From: CAZAMP01 sp964486455
GTDB taxonomy: Bacteria; Eisenbacteria; RBG-16-71-46; CAZAMP01
DNA length: 19,323 bases
Direction of reading: 5' to 3'
Assembly: GCA_964486455.1 (NCBI GenBank)
Contig: CAZAMP010000065.1
Location: forward strand, 1-19,323
Shown: piece after piece, positions 8,682-15,393 of the stretch
Numbering within the stretch: position 1 is the first letter of the stretch
Layout: each line of letters starts with the position of its first letter
Notes under the pieces: generated by a model
Seen by the model: only the letters and a program-made list of their open reading frames with translations
Databases searched by the model: none
What the model was told of the DNA's origin: nothing
Program-made: the position numbers and the translations under genes

Positions 8682-9963
8682 TCGCGCGCGCCACGATGAT
8701 GAGTCACCGGTCTATCGGGCCCATCCGCTTCTCGATCCGCTGCTCCCGAGCCGGCGACCGGCCGACGCCCGCGCCTGGCTCGCCACGTACCACCGGCTCG
8801 CGGATGACCCAGCGAGTTACTACAAGATCCTCACGTCGTTTCTACGGCCACTCGAGGGAACGCAAACGGCGTTTCAGAGCCTCGACGCGTATCTCCACGA
8901 TGCCGATACGTATCTGGACGATCTCTTGCGGCTGGTCCGGCGAGAGGACGCGGATCGATTGCGCCCCCAGACCATATGCCGAGAGACGAACGAGCTCTTG
9001 GCGCTTCTTCGCGTCACGTTCGAGGGGCCGGACGCGCGGACGCGCTACGAAGCGCAGCGCAAGCTCCAGCTCAGCAAGATGCTTTTCGACGTTGACCACT
9101 GTCGCACGGTCCGTGACGGTCCGCGTCATCGCACCCGGTTCGAGTCGCTTCTCGAGCGTGAGCTATGGACGAAGGCGGAAGGTGGCGGGGAGGTGATCGT
9201 GTGCTGTTGCACTCGACCGGACGCGACCGGAATCGACCGCTTGGAGATCGGGGTGCCCGTGTCGTCCGACGCACAGTGCTTGCGATTCGACGTGCGCCGT
9301 CTGCCCGCCACGGATCGCGAGCCGACGATCGACGTCTATCACTACCACTCCCGTTTCAAGCGCGAGGCGACGCGCGTGGTGCCGATGCCCACGAGCGACG
9401 AGAACGTGTTTCAGCTGGGAGAGGCTCCGCGCTATCCGGGGCTCGGTCGCCGGAGCGGTTCGATCCTCAGCAAGATGATCCGCCGAGCGATCGGCGATCC
9501 GCATCTGATTCAGGATGTCCTCGGCGCGCTCTTCATCGTGGGAGACGTCAGGCAGGCACGCGCGCTCGAGAGGCGCCTACTCGATCCGTTGGGCGGACCG
9601 TTTCGGTGGCGTGATCGCGTGGACACGCTGTCGGGAGAGCGTGACCGAGATCAGCTGAACGAGCGATCCGCGAGTGACTTCCAGGTGTTGAAGAAGATCG
9701 TCGACATCTTGACCGAGGACCGTAACGCGCCGTCTCCATATCTCTTCTCGGTCGAGGTGCAGATCTATCCCCTCGATTCGTATCTGCGGACGCTATACGA
9801 TGCGGACTACGTGGGTCACGATGCTTACAAGCGGCGGCAGTTTCTGAACGACCTCCTGCCGGTTCTCTTTCCCGTGGAAGTTTTCGGAGCACACGGCGAT
9901 CTGCTACAGAACCTCAACGGATCGATGCCGATCGACCCTGCCTCCATTCACCGGCCCAGGTGA
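8674..9963 (+). CDS. Uncharacterised protein with a divergent RelA/SpoT-like nucleotidyltransferase domain
   Basis: This 429-residue soluble protein starts at a GTG inside the end of the dehydrogenase gene (8-nt overlap). A G-rich stretch a few bases upstream is the only ribosome-binding site. It matches no named family that I recognise outright. Its C-terminal part (about 255-395) lines up with the (p)ppGpp synthetase fold: GRRSGSILSKM (258-268) with K267 resembles the SxYSIYKKM helix. QDVLGALFIVGD (280-291) with D281 resembles DLIAIR, where catalytic Asp resides, and SVEVQI (359-364) with E361 resembles the EIQIRT strand bearing catalytic Glu. The Tyr and His of the usual GYxSxH guanine-binding motif are not evident; the nearest segment is ERSASDFQ (330-337). 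The N-terminal half (1-170) is helical, charged and unassigned, and 175-250 looks beta-rich. The fold call is inference from motif order and spacing. Confidence 0.6.
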   Translation: MADRARHDDESPVYRAHPLLDPLLPSRRPADARAWLATYHRLADDPASYYKILTSFLRPLEGTQTAFQSLDAYLHDADTYLDDLLRLVRREDADRLRPQTICRETNELLALLRVTFEGPDARTRYEAQRKLQLSKMLFDVDHCRTVRDGPRHRTRFESLLERELWTKAEGGGEVIVCCCTRPDATGIDRLEIGVPVSSDAQCLRFDVRRLPATDREPTIDVYHYHSRFKREATRVVPMPTSDENVFQLGEAPRYPGLGRRSGSILSKMIRRAIGDPHLIQDVLGALFIVGDVRQARALERRLLDPLGGPFRWRDRVDTLSGERDRDQLNERSASDFQVLKKIVDILTEDRNAPSPYLFSVEVQIYPLDSYLRTLYDADYVGHDAYKRRQFLNDLLPVLFPVEVFGAHGDLLQNLNGSMPIDPASIHRPR

Positions 9964-10062
9964 ACGACGTGACCCACCCGCCGACGATGAGGAAGCCGCT
10001 CGAAATCCCGTAACTTGTTTTATTAATTGATATATGGTGACTGGCGTCGGTCGCTCGATTTG

Positions 10063-10097
10063 ACGAAGGTCTTCGTGTAATTGACGAAACTTTTCGT
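10063..10097. promoter_or_regulatory. Twin palindromic operator sites for the BlaI-type repressor
   Basis: Two near-identical 14-bp palindromes lie 21 bp apart, centre to centre. The first is ACGAAG-GT-CTTCGT (10063-10076) and the second ACGAAA-CT-TTTCGT (10084-10097). Both sit inside a duplicated TGACGAA...TTCGTGTAA block. Their spacing of two helical turns places them on the same DNA face, 52-86 bp before the repressor start. BlaI/MecI repressors usually autoregulate through dyads at this position. An AT-rich segment (10011-10036) precedes them. Confidence 0.7.
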
Positions 10098-10148
10098 GTA
10101 ACATCGGGTATCATGGGTTGGATCATCCCGAGCGAGGTGAGGTCAGTA

Positions 10149-10535
10149 ATGAGACGCAAAGCAAGACGACCGACGAACGCGGAGCTGGAGATCCTCCAGG
10201 TCTTGTGGCGTCGCGGACCGAGCAGCGTGCGCGACGTACACCGCGAGCTGCAGGCGTCACGCGAGGTCGGCTACACGACCGTTCTCAAGCATATGCAGAT
10301 CATGCGTGAGAAAGGCCTGATCAGCGCCGATACGAGCGTTCGTCCGCAGATCTTCGAGCCCGCCCGCACGCGCCTCCACACACAGAAGCAACTCGTGCGC
10401 GATCTCCTGGACCGTGCGTTCGGCGGGTCGCCGGGACGACTCGTTCTCCAGGCCCTGTCGGAAAAGCGGGCGACGTCGGAAGAACGAAAACGCATCCGTG
10501 AGCTCCTGGACCGCCTGGAAGGAGATGAGGAATGA
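10149..10535 (+). CDS. BlaI/MecI/CopY-family transcriptional repressor
   Basis: The 128-residue protein starts at ATG 10149, with GAGGTGAGG (10134-10142) 6 nt before it. An ATG at 10113 is in frame but lacks a site and adds residues foreign to the family. The winged-helix domain covers residues about 5-75: PTNAELEILQVLWRRGPSSV, VHREL, then the recognition region GYTTVLKHMQIMREKGLI. The C-terminal dimerisation part (about 80-125) holds LVRDLLDRAFGGSPGRLVLQAL and the ELLDRLE end. Family members are dimeric repressors inactivated by cleavage by a partner M56 protease. That partner follows directly with a 4-nt ATGA overlap. The regulated genes besides this pair are unknown; no beta-lactamase is present. 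Confidence 0.93.
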   Translation: MRRKARRPTNAELEILQVLWRRGPSSVRDVHRELQASREVGYTTVLKHMQIMREKGLISADTSVRPQIFEPARTRLHTQKQLVRDLLDRAFGGSPGRLVLQALSEKRATSEERKRIRELLDRLEGDEE

Positions 10536-11941
10536 ACGTGATCGATGCGATCAACTCATCGCCACTGGCGAATGCTATCGGGATCGCGTTGATCCATTTG
10601 AGTTGGCAGGGGCTTCTCATCGGGGGAGTGCTTTCGATGGTGCTGCTGGCGCTTCGCGAGAGCCCGCCGAGCCGTCGGTATGCCGCGTGCATGGTCGCGA
10701 TGATCGCGATGTTCGCAGCACCGCTCGTCACCGTTTCCGCAATCCTGCTGGGAGTCGCCGACCCTCTTCGAGGTGTGGCGGGACACGTATCACGCGCCGC
10801 TGCGAGCGGCGCCGCCGGGTGGATGCATCAAGCGCTCCCATGGCTCACCGTCGGATGGGGGCTGGGCGCGACGGGCCTACAGCTTCGGCTGGCGCTCAAC
10901 TGGATCCGGGCGAAGCGGCTGAAGATGGTCGGTGTCAGCCCGTTACCGGTCGCATGGATGGTCGAGTGGGAGGACGTCCGGCGGCGCATGGGAATAGCGC
11001 GACGCGTGCGCGTCGTGGAATCCGCGCTCGCCCGCGTGCCGTCGGTGGTCGGGTGTCTATCGCCGATCGTTCTCGTGCCGGCCGGTCTCGTCGGCCGGCT
11101 CGCGCCGCCGCAGATTCGCGGCATCATCGCTCACGAGCTGGCGCACATCCGGCGCCACGATCACCTCGTGAATCTGCTGCAGAACGTCTTCGAGTCGCTC
11201 TTCTTCTTTCATCCCATCACGTGGTGGGTGTCGGATCGGCTTCGGGCGGAACGCGAGTATTGCTGTGATGACCTGGCCATGTCGGTTTGCGGAAATCGCC
11301 TGCAGTACGCGCAGGCGCTCACGTCTCTCGAGGAATTTCGCGCGCGCGTTGGAAGAAGTGAAGTCGCATCAACAGGAGGACCGTTTATGAATCGAATTCT
11401 GAGGATTCTCGGACAGGGGAAGAGTTCGCGCGCGGGACGCGGCCGTTGGATCCCCCCGATCGCGCTTCTCGCGGCCGCGCTGACCGGCGTCGCACTGATC
11501 GTGACGGGCTGCGACAACGCCGTAGGGGACGGGCCGTCGTCGGAGGTCGTCACTCCCCAAGTGGAGATCGGGTCGGAAAACTCCTCGGTGACGACCGACG
11601 TGGAAGCCGCGCTGGACAAGATCGCCGCGGCCGAGAAGGCCGGTCGCCTGACGGCGGAGCAGGCGCAGGAGCTCACGGCGATGTTCGAAGACCTCGCGTC
11701 GAAAGGCGCGATGGTCCGTTGTGAGGAGATGCCGGATGGGGCCTGTCGCGTCACGGTCTGCGCGCCTGTGGAGTGCGCAGAGTCCGCGTTGGATTGCGCC
11801 ACGACGGTCAATGGACCGTGCAAGATAATGGTGGCCTGTGATCCGGAGGATTGCGCTGAGCTCATGGAAGGCTGTCCCGAAGGCATGATCGGGGAGTGCT
11901 GTCCCGAGGGTAAGCTCGTGAAGGGCGACCAGGGGGAGTAG
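10532..11941 (+). CDS. M56 (BlaR1/MecR1-like) membrane metalloprotease with cysteine-rich C-terminal domain
   Basis: The 469-residue protein overlaps the repressor gene by 4 nt. Membrane helices lie near residues 18-40, 50-75 and 100-125, with a last one at about 305-325. The zinc-protease core has HELAH (201-205), then EREYCCDD (240-247) supplying the third ligand. Family members sense an extracellular signal and cleave the BlaI partner. There is no penicillin-binding sensor domain here. Instead, the tail has a helical stretch (about 345-392) and eleven cysteines (397, 405, 410, 415, 422, 430, 436, 441, 448, 456, 457). Two tandem CX4-5CX4CX6C units are visible: C405-C422 and C430-C448. This suggests metal or redox sensing, which is inference. 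An in-frame ATG at 11387 has a strong ribosome-binding site and could yield the tail as a separate lipoprotein. Confidence 0.9.
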   Translation: MNVIDAINSSPLANAIGIALIHLSWQGLLIGGVLSMVLLALRESPPSRRYAACMVAMIAMFAAPLVTVSAILLGVADPLRGVAGHVSRAAASGAAGWMHQALPWLTVGWGLGATGLQLRLALNWIRAKRLKMVGVSPLPVAWMVEWEDVRRRMGIARRVRVVESALARVPSVVGCLSPIVLVPAGLVGRLAPPQIRGIIAHELAHIRRHDHLVNLLQNVFESLFFFHPITWWVSDRLRAEREYCCDDLAMSVCGNRLQYAQALTSLEEFRARVGRSEVASTGGPFMNRILRILGQGKSSRAGRGRWIPPIALLAAALTGVALIVTGCDNAVGDGPSSEVVTPQVEIGSENSSVTTDVEAALDKIAAAEKAGRLTAEQAQELTAMFEDLASKGAMVRCEEMPDGACRVTVCAPVECAESALDCATTVNGPCKIMVACDPEDCAELMEGCPEGMIGECCPEGKLVKGDQGE

Positions 11942-11966
11942 GTCACTCATAATCTTCGATCGTCTC

Positions 11967-11994
11967 GCCCCATCGCGCACGAGCGTGATGGGGC
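11967..11994 (+). terminator. Hairpin after the BlaI/M56 operon, weak terminator
   Basis: GCCCCATC (11967-11974) pairs with GATGGGGC (11987-11994) around a 12-nt loop, 26 bp past the stop codon. No good T-tract follows on either strand, so termination would be weak or factor-assisted. Confidence 0.4.
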
Positions 11995-12041
11995 ATTCGT
12001 ATGTTTGGTGCGGTTCGTGTCATCCTCTTCGGCGCGATGGT

Positions 12042-12071
12042 TTGACGGGGAAGCCGTTCATGGGCGAGAAT
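12042..12071 (+). promoter_or_regulatory. Putative sigma-70 promoter for the Asp-box protein gene
   Basis: TTGACG (12042-12047, 5 of 6) and GAGAAT (12066-12071, 4 of 6) are 18 bp apart, about 60 bp before the ATG at 12131. A run of nine C (12107-12115) lies between this and the ribosome-binding site. Confidence 0.38.
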
Positions 12072-12130
12072 CATATGTGAAGTCGTATACGCAAGGTTGT
12101 GGTCATCCCCCCCCCAGCCAGGAGATACAG

Positions 12131-13942
12131 ATGCTGCAGCGCAATCCCACAAGGCTCCTGATCGTTCTCCTCTCGATGTTTGCGACACTCGCGATGGCCG
12201 ACGAGCCGGACGATTCCGGCCCGCCGACGGAGACCGTCATCGGTCATCTCGAGCGGGAAGACGACCCGCCCGGCATCCCGGCGCTGCCGGTTCCGGGCGC
12301 GCCACCCGCGTACCAACCGCGCGTCGGTCGCAACGTGAGCCATCAGGTCAACGTGGATGCGAACGGGGCCAACATCCCCGGTGACGCCGCGAACGAGCCC
12401 TCGATTGCGGTGGATCCGACATCGCCGAACCACATCGCGATCGGCTGGCGGCAGTTCGACACGATCTCATCGAACTTCCGACAGGCCGGCATCGGCTTCA
12501 GCGCGGACGGTGGACGCACCTGGACGTTTCCCGGTGTTCTGGATCCGGGAAGATTCCGAAGCGATCCGGTATTGGATTTCGATTCGAACGGCGCGTTCTA
12601 CTACAACAGCCTGGAATCCAACATGACGACCGACGTGTTCACGTCGCTCGACGGCGGAGAGACATGGGGGGCGCCGGAATACGCATACGGCGGCGACAAG
12701 CAATGGATGACGATCGATCGCTCCGGAGGAATCGGCGAGGGGCACATCTACTCGGCCTGGAGCGACTTCTACGGCTGCTGCGGCGACAACATGCACACGC
12801 GGGCGACTGATGGGGGCGGCTCGTTTGAATACCCGACGACGATGTCGCCGCGACCGCACTGGGGATCGATGGATGTCGGACCGTCCGGTGCCGCCTACAT
12901 CGCCGGCCTCGACGGCGGCCTGAACAACTTCATGGTAGCGAAGTCCGAGAACGCGCAGGATGAGAACCAGTCCCCGACGTTCACGACGACAACCTTCAAC
13001 ATGGGTGGATCGGTCGCGTATTTCGGCGGCCCCAATCCCGGCGGACTTCTCGGACAGACCTGGGTCGCGGTCGATCCGTCGACCTCGCCGCCCAACGAGC
13101 ATGTCTACGTGCTCTGCTCCGTCGATCCGCCGGGCTCGGACCCGATGGACGTTCACTTCGTTCGAAGCACTAACGGCGGCGCCTCCTGGAGCGCGCCGGT
13201 GCGCGTCAACGATGATTCAGGGACGAGCGCCTGGCAGTGGTTCGGAACGATGGACGTCGGTCCGAACGGGCGAATCGACGCCATCTGGAACGACACGCGA
13301 GGCTCAGGATCCTCCAATGTCAGCGAGCTCTATTACTCGTTCTCGACTGACGGCGGGGTGACATGGTCCCAGAACGAGCGGCTGAGCCCCTCCTGGAACA
13401 GCCATTTGGGTTGGCCACAGCAGGACAAGATCGGTGACTACTACGAGATGGTCTCCGACGCGGTCGGCGCGCACCTCGCGTGGGCGGCGACGTTCAACGG
13501 CGAGCAGGATGTCTACTACCTTCGGATCGGGGACTACGACTGCAACAGCAACGGTGTCGGCGACTCGCTCGACATCGCCCACGGCACGAGCTCCGACCAC
13601 AACGAGAACGGAATCCCGGACGAATGCGAGGACGGCCCGGTCGACGTTCCGGAGATCGCATCGATGGAGAGGCTTCTGCGAGTGTCACCCAATCCGACCG
13701 ATCGCATGACGACGATCGACTACGTCGTTTCAGACCGACGCGCACGCGTGCGCTTGCAGATCTTCGATGTCGAGGGACGCGCGGTGCGGACGCTCATCAA
13801 CGGTTTTGCGCCGGGCGGAACCAACAGCGTCACGTGGGACGGAAAGGATGGGCTCGGGCGCTTGGCGGCTCCGGGCGTTTACTTCGCGAGGCTGGAGACG
13901 CGCCGTGGCGTGATGACCCAGCGGGTCCAGCTCATTCGGTAG
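12131..13942 (+). CDS. Secreted Asp-box (BNR/sialidase-type) beta-propeller protein with C-terminal FlgD-Ig sorting-type domain
   Basis: The start at 12131 follows AGGAG (12120-12124) by 6 nt and opens a signal peptide (RLLIVLLSMFATLAMA, cleavage before DEPDD); the frame is open further upstream but lacks a start signal. The 603-residue protein has Asp-box motifs of the S-x-D-G-G-x-T-W type near residues 125, 172, 346 and 405 (SADGGRTW, SLDGGETW, STNGGASW, STDGGVTW), marking a propeller of the sialidase/BNR superfamily. A Ca-binding-like linker (DCNSNGVGDSLD, then NENGIPDECED, about 469-500) precedes a C-terminal domain (about 513-603: SPNPTDRMTTI, GRAVRTL, GVYFARLE). I see no sialidase FRIP motif or catalytic set, so enzyme activity is doubtful. 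A cell-surface or extracellular binding role is more likely. Confidence 0.85.
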   Translation: MLQRNPTRLLIVLLSMFATLAMADEPDDSGPPTETVIGHLEREDDPPGIPALPVPGAPPAYQPRVGRNVSHQVNVDANGANIPGDAANEPSIAVDPTSPNHIAIGWRQFDTISSNFRQAGIGFSADGGRTWTFPGVLDPGRFRSDPVLDFDSNGAFYYNSLESNMTTDVFTSLDGGETWGAPEYAYGGDKQWMTIDRSGGIGEGHIYSAWSDFYGCCGDNMHTRATDGGGSFEYPTTMSPRPHWGSMDVGPSGAAYIAGLDGGLNNFMVAKSENAQDENQSPTFTTTTFNMGGSVAYFGGPNPGGLLGQTWVAVDPSTSPPNEHVYVLCSVDPPGSDPMDVHFVRSTNGGASWSAPVRVNDDSGTSAWQWFGTMDVGPNGRIDAIWNDTRGSGSSNVSELYYSFSTDGGVTWSQNERLSPSWNSHLGWPQQDKIGDYYEMVSDAVGAHLAWAATFNGEQDVYYLRIGDYDCNSNGVGDSLDIAHGTSSDHNENGIPDECEDGPVDVPEIASMERLLRVSPNPTDRMTTIDYVVSDRRARVRLQIFDVEGRAVRTLINGFAPGGTNSVTWDGKDGLGRLAAPGVYFARLETRRGVMTQRVQLIR

Positions 13943-13965
13943 CGGCGGCGGGCCGTTCGCCGCCG
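13943..13965. terminator. GC hairpin directly after the Asp-box gene
   Basis: CGGCGGCG (13943-13950) pairs perfectly with CGCCGCCG (13958-13965) around a 7-nt loop, starting on the base after the stop codon. There is no T-tract. It probably works with the second hairpin at 13983-14020. Confidence 0.4.
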
Positions 13966-13982
13966 ACGGCAGCAACCGAACC

Positions 13983-14020
13983 GCCCCGCGGATCCGCGAC
14001 GAGCGTGGACTCCGCGGGGC
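13983..14020. terminator. Bidirectional hairpin between convergent genes
   Basis: GCCCCGCGGA (13983-13992) and TCCGCGGGGC (14011-14020) form a perfect 10-bp stem with an 18-nt loop, in the 86-bp gap between convergent stop codons at 13942 and 14029. Its placement suggests a shared terminator. Neither side has a real T-tract. Confidence 0.5.
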
Positions 14021-14028
14021 ATCACGAT

Positions 14029-14226
14029 TCAATTCCGCAGTCGATAGAACAGCATCGCCCCGAGCTTCGTGACCGCCATCGCCCCCAGAATGATCAGCAG
14101 ATCGACCCGGAAGACGTCGTTTCGGTTCCGCTCGTAGACGAAGAGCGCCCCCATGAGGACGGCCGCCACGATGGCGGCGTGGCTCGTCGATTTGAACCGG
14201 TGCAGCCGGTAGCGTTCATCTAGCAT
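14029..14226 (-). CDS. Small two-helix membrane protein
   Basis: This 65-residue protein has two predicted membrane spans, about residues 16-31 (HAAIVAAVLMGALFVY) and 42-58 (VDLLIILGAMAVTKLGAMLF). A polar, basic loop (ERNRNDVFR) joins them. No known catalytic motif is present. It starts 11 nt inside the preceding Xre gene, so the two are translationally coupled. Small membrane proteins paired this way with short Xre regulators are common in bacteria and archaea, but their function is mostly unknown. It may modulate the regulator or report membrane state; that is inference. Confidence 0.7.
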   Translation of the reverse strand: MLDERYRLHRFKSTSHAAIVAAVLMGALFVYERNRNDVFRVDLLIILGAMAVTKLGAMLFYRLRN

Positions 14227-14437
14227 GGGTCCGATCCTCCAGTTCGAACAGCTCGTCGGTGGTGCAGCAAAAGATCCTCGCGAGCCGCAGAGCCAGCGGC
14301 AGACTCGGCACGTAGCGGCCCCGCTCGATGGAGATGATGCTCTGCCGTGAAACCCCCGCGCTTTCCGCCAGCCGTTCCTGCGTCATGCCCCGAGCTTCGC
14401 GGTACCCGCGGACGTGATTGACTACGCGTGCCTTCAT
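14216..14437 (-). CDS. Small Xre-family helix-turn-helix regulator (YozG-like)
   Basis: This 73-residue protein is almost entirely one helix-turn-helix domain: VRGYREARGMTQERLAESAG, then VSRQSIISIERGRYVPSLPL, then ALRLARIFCCTTDELFELED. That is the standard short Xre/Cro form in which RxxxGxTQexLA, VSRQSIxxIExGRYxPSLxLA and LFxLED are highly conserved. Its ATG overlaps the hydrolase stop codon in an ATGA junction, and its own end overlaps the small membrane protein by 11 nt. It likely autoregulates the three-gene operon, perhaps through the dyad at 15352-15383; that link is inference. Confidence 0.93.
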   Translation of the reverse strand: MKARVVNHVRGYREARGMTQERLAESAGVSRQSIISIERGRYVPSLPLALRLARIFCCTTDELFELEDRTHAR

Positions 14438-15303
14438 TTGGCCGAACAGAGCGTCTCGATGCTCGCTTCGAGGAGTTCGTTGAAGCGGTCCGGATCCTCC
14501 CGCATCAAGAAGTGACCGTGACCCGGCATCAGGTGCAGTTCGTACCCCGGCACGACCGCCCGAAGAGCGTCGGCGTCGGTGGGGTTCTTGTCCGTGTTGA
14601 TGCAGTGGAGCGGTACACCGAGCCTCGCCAGGGCGTCCGGCGCGTCATTCGTGTACCAATCCAGAAGCTCCGCCATCGCTCCGATGCCGACGTCGGCCGG
14701 TGCGGACGCCATGTCGGTGGCGATGAGTTTCACGAGCGTCGTATCCGCGTCGGCGGGGAACATCGAGTGGACCCAACCGTTCACGTTCACCTGGAAGTCG
14801 GTCTTCAGGAACCCGAGAAAGCCGTTGATCTGTTCCGGGCTGAGATCGATGCTCACCTTCTGGAAGTTGTCCACGCCGACGAGGCCGCAGACCCGCGACG
14901 GCATGGCGAGTGCCGCCTCGGCGATGACCGCACCTCCCATGGAGTGCCCCACGAGAGCGACGCGTTCGAGATCGAGCGCCTCGACGACGGCCTTCACGTC
15001 CGCTCCGAACGCCGCCATGCTCCATTCCTCGCGGCCGATGTCAGATGAGCCGTGTCCGGCCAGATCGATGGCGACCACGCGATACTTTGCCGCGAAGCTC
15101 GCGAGCTGGGCGTTCCAGTAGCTCGCGTCGCAGGACCACCCGTGAACGAATACGAGGGCGAGATCGCCGCGTCCTCCTGCGACGTAGTGGATCGAAAGGC
15201 CGTCCGCGGTCGTGGCCCAACCATCCGCCGTGTCCGCCGCGGCGGCTGCGGCGCAGATCATCAATGTCGCGCAGATCAGTGAACACGTGGCTCGTGTCAT
15301 CAT
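14434..15303 (-). CDS. Secreted alpha/beta hydrolase
   Basis: The 289-residue product starts at 15303, 7 nt after an AGGAG-type site. The frame is open to 15564, but that extension lacks a start signal and would bury the signal peptide (CSLICATLMICAAAAAA, cleavage near Asp24). The fold shows VFVHGW (oxyanion loop, His54-Gly55), AIDLAGHGSS, and the nucleophile elbow GHSMGG with Ser121. An acid is likely in NTDKNP, and His264 lies in PGHGHF. This is the esterase/lipase-like group without metal. The substrate is unknown; export suggests it acts in the periplasm or outside. It is the first gene of an operon with the Xre regulator (4-nt overlap) and the small membrane protein. Confidence 0.9.
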   Translation of the reverse strand: MMTRATCSLICATLMICAAAAAADTADGWATTADGLSIHYVAGGRGDLALVFVHGWSCDASYWNAQLASFAAKYRVVAIDLAGHGSSDIGREEWSMAAFGADVKAVVEALDLERVALVGHSMGGAVIAEAALAMPSRVCGLVGVDNFQKVSIDLSPEQINGFLGFLKTDFQVNVNGWVHSMFPADADTTLVKLIATDMASAPADVGIGAMAELLDWYTNDAPDALARLGVPLHCINTDKNPTDADALRAVVPGYELHLMPGHGHFLMREDPDRFNELLEASIETLCSAK

Positions 15304-15321
15304 TCTCGAGCTCCTTTCATA

Positions 15322-15393
15322 GGGCCCGCCCGGGCCCCTCCCAATTCGAATGTAAAGCTTACTTAACGTACAGCGTACTTTACTTTCCGTCAA
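15322..15393 (-). promoter_or_regulatory. Leader and putative operator region of the hydrolase/Xre operon
   Basis: Within a GC-rich genome, 15340-15400 is AT-rich. On the minus strand a -35-like TTGACG occupies 15393-15388. It is followed by a 32-bp imperfect dyad (15352-15383; GTAAAG and CTTTAC ends, 20 of 32 positions symmetric) containing the direct repeat CGTAC-AG-CGTAC. No clear -10 was found at ideal spacing. Closer to the gene, GGGCCC-GCCC-GGGCCC (15322-15337) can fold into a 6-bp hairpin ending 6 nt before the AGGAG site. The dyad is a candidate site for the operon's own Xre protein. Confidence 0.45.

Noticed and set aside
10532..11941. Beta-lactam sensor (BlaR1 proper)
   Set aside because: There is no SxxK or KTG penicillin-binding domain after the protease core, and no beta-lactamase gene nearby.
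12005..12130. Upstream extension of the Asp-box protein
   Set aside because: It crosses the candidate promoter and C9 tract and lacks a ribosome-binding site. The signal peptide begins at 12131.
12131..13942. True sialidase activity for the Asp-box protein
   Set aside because: Asp-boxes alone mark the propeller fold; I could not find an FRIP motif or the Arg triad and Tyr nucleophile pattern.
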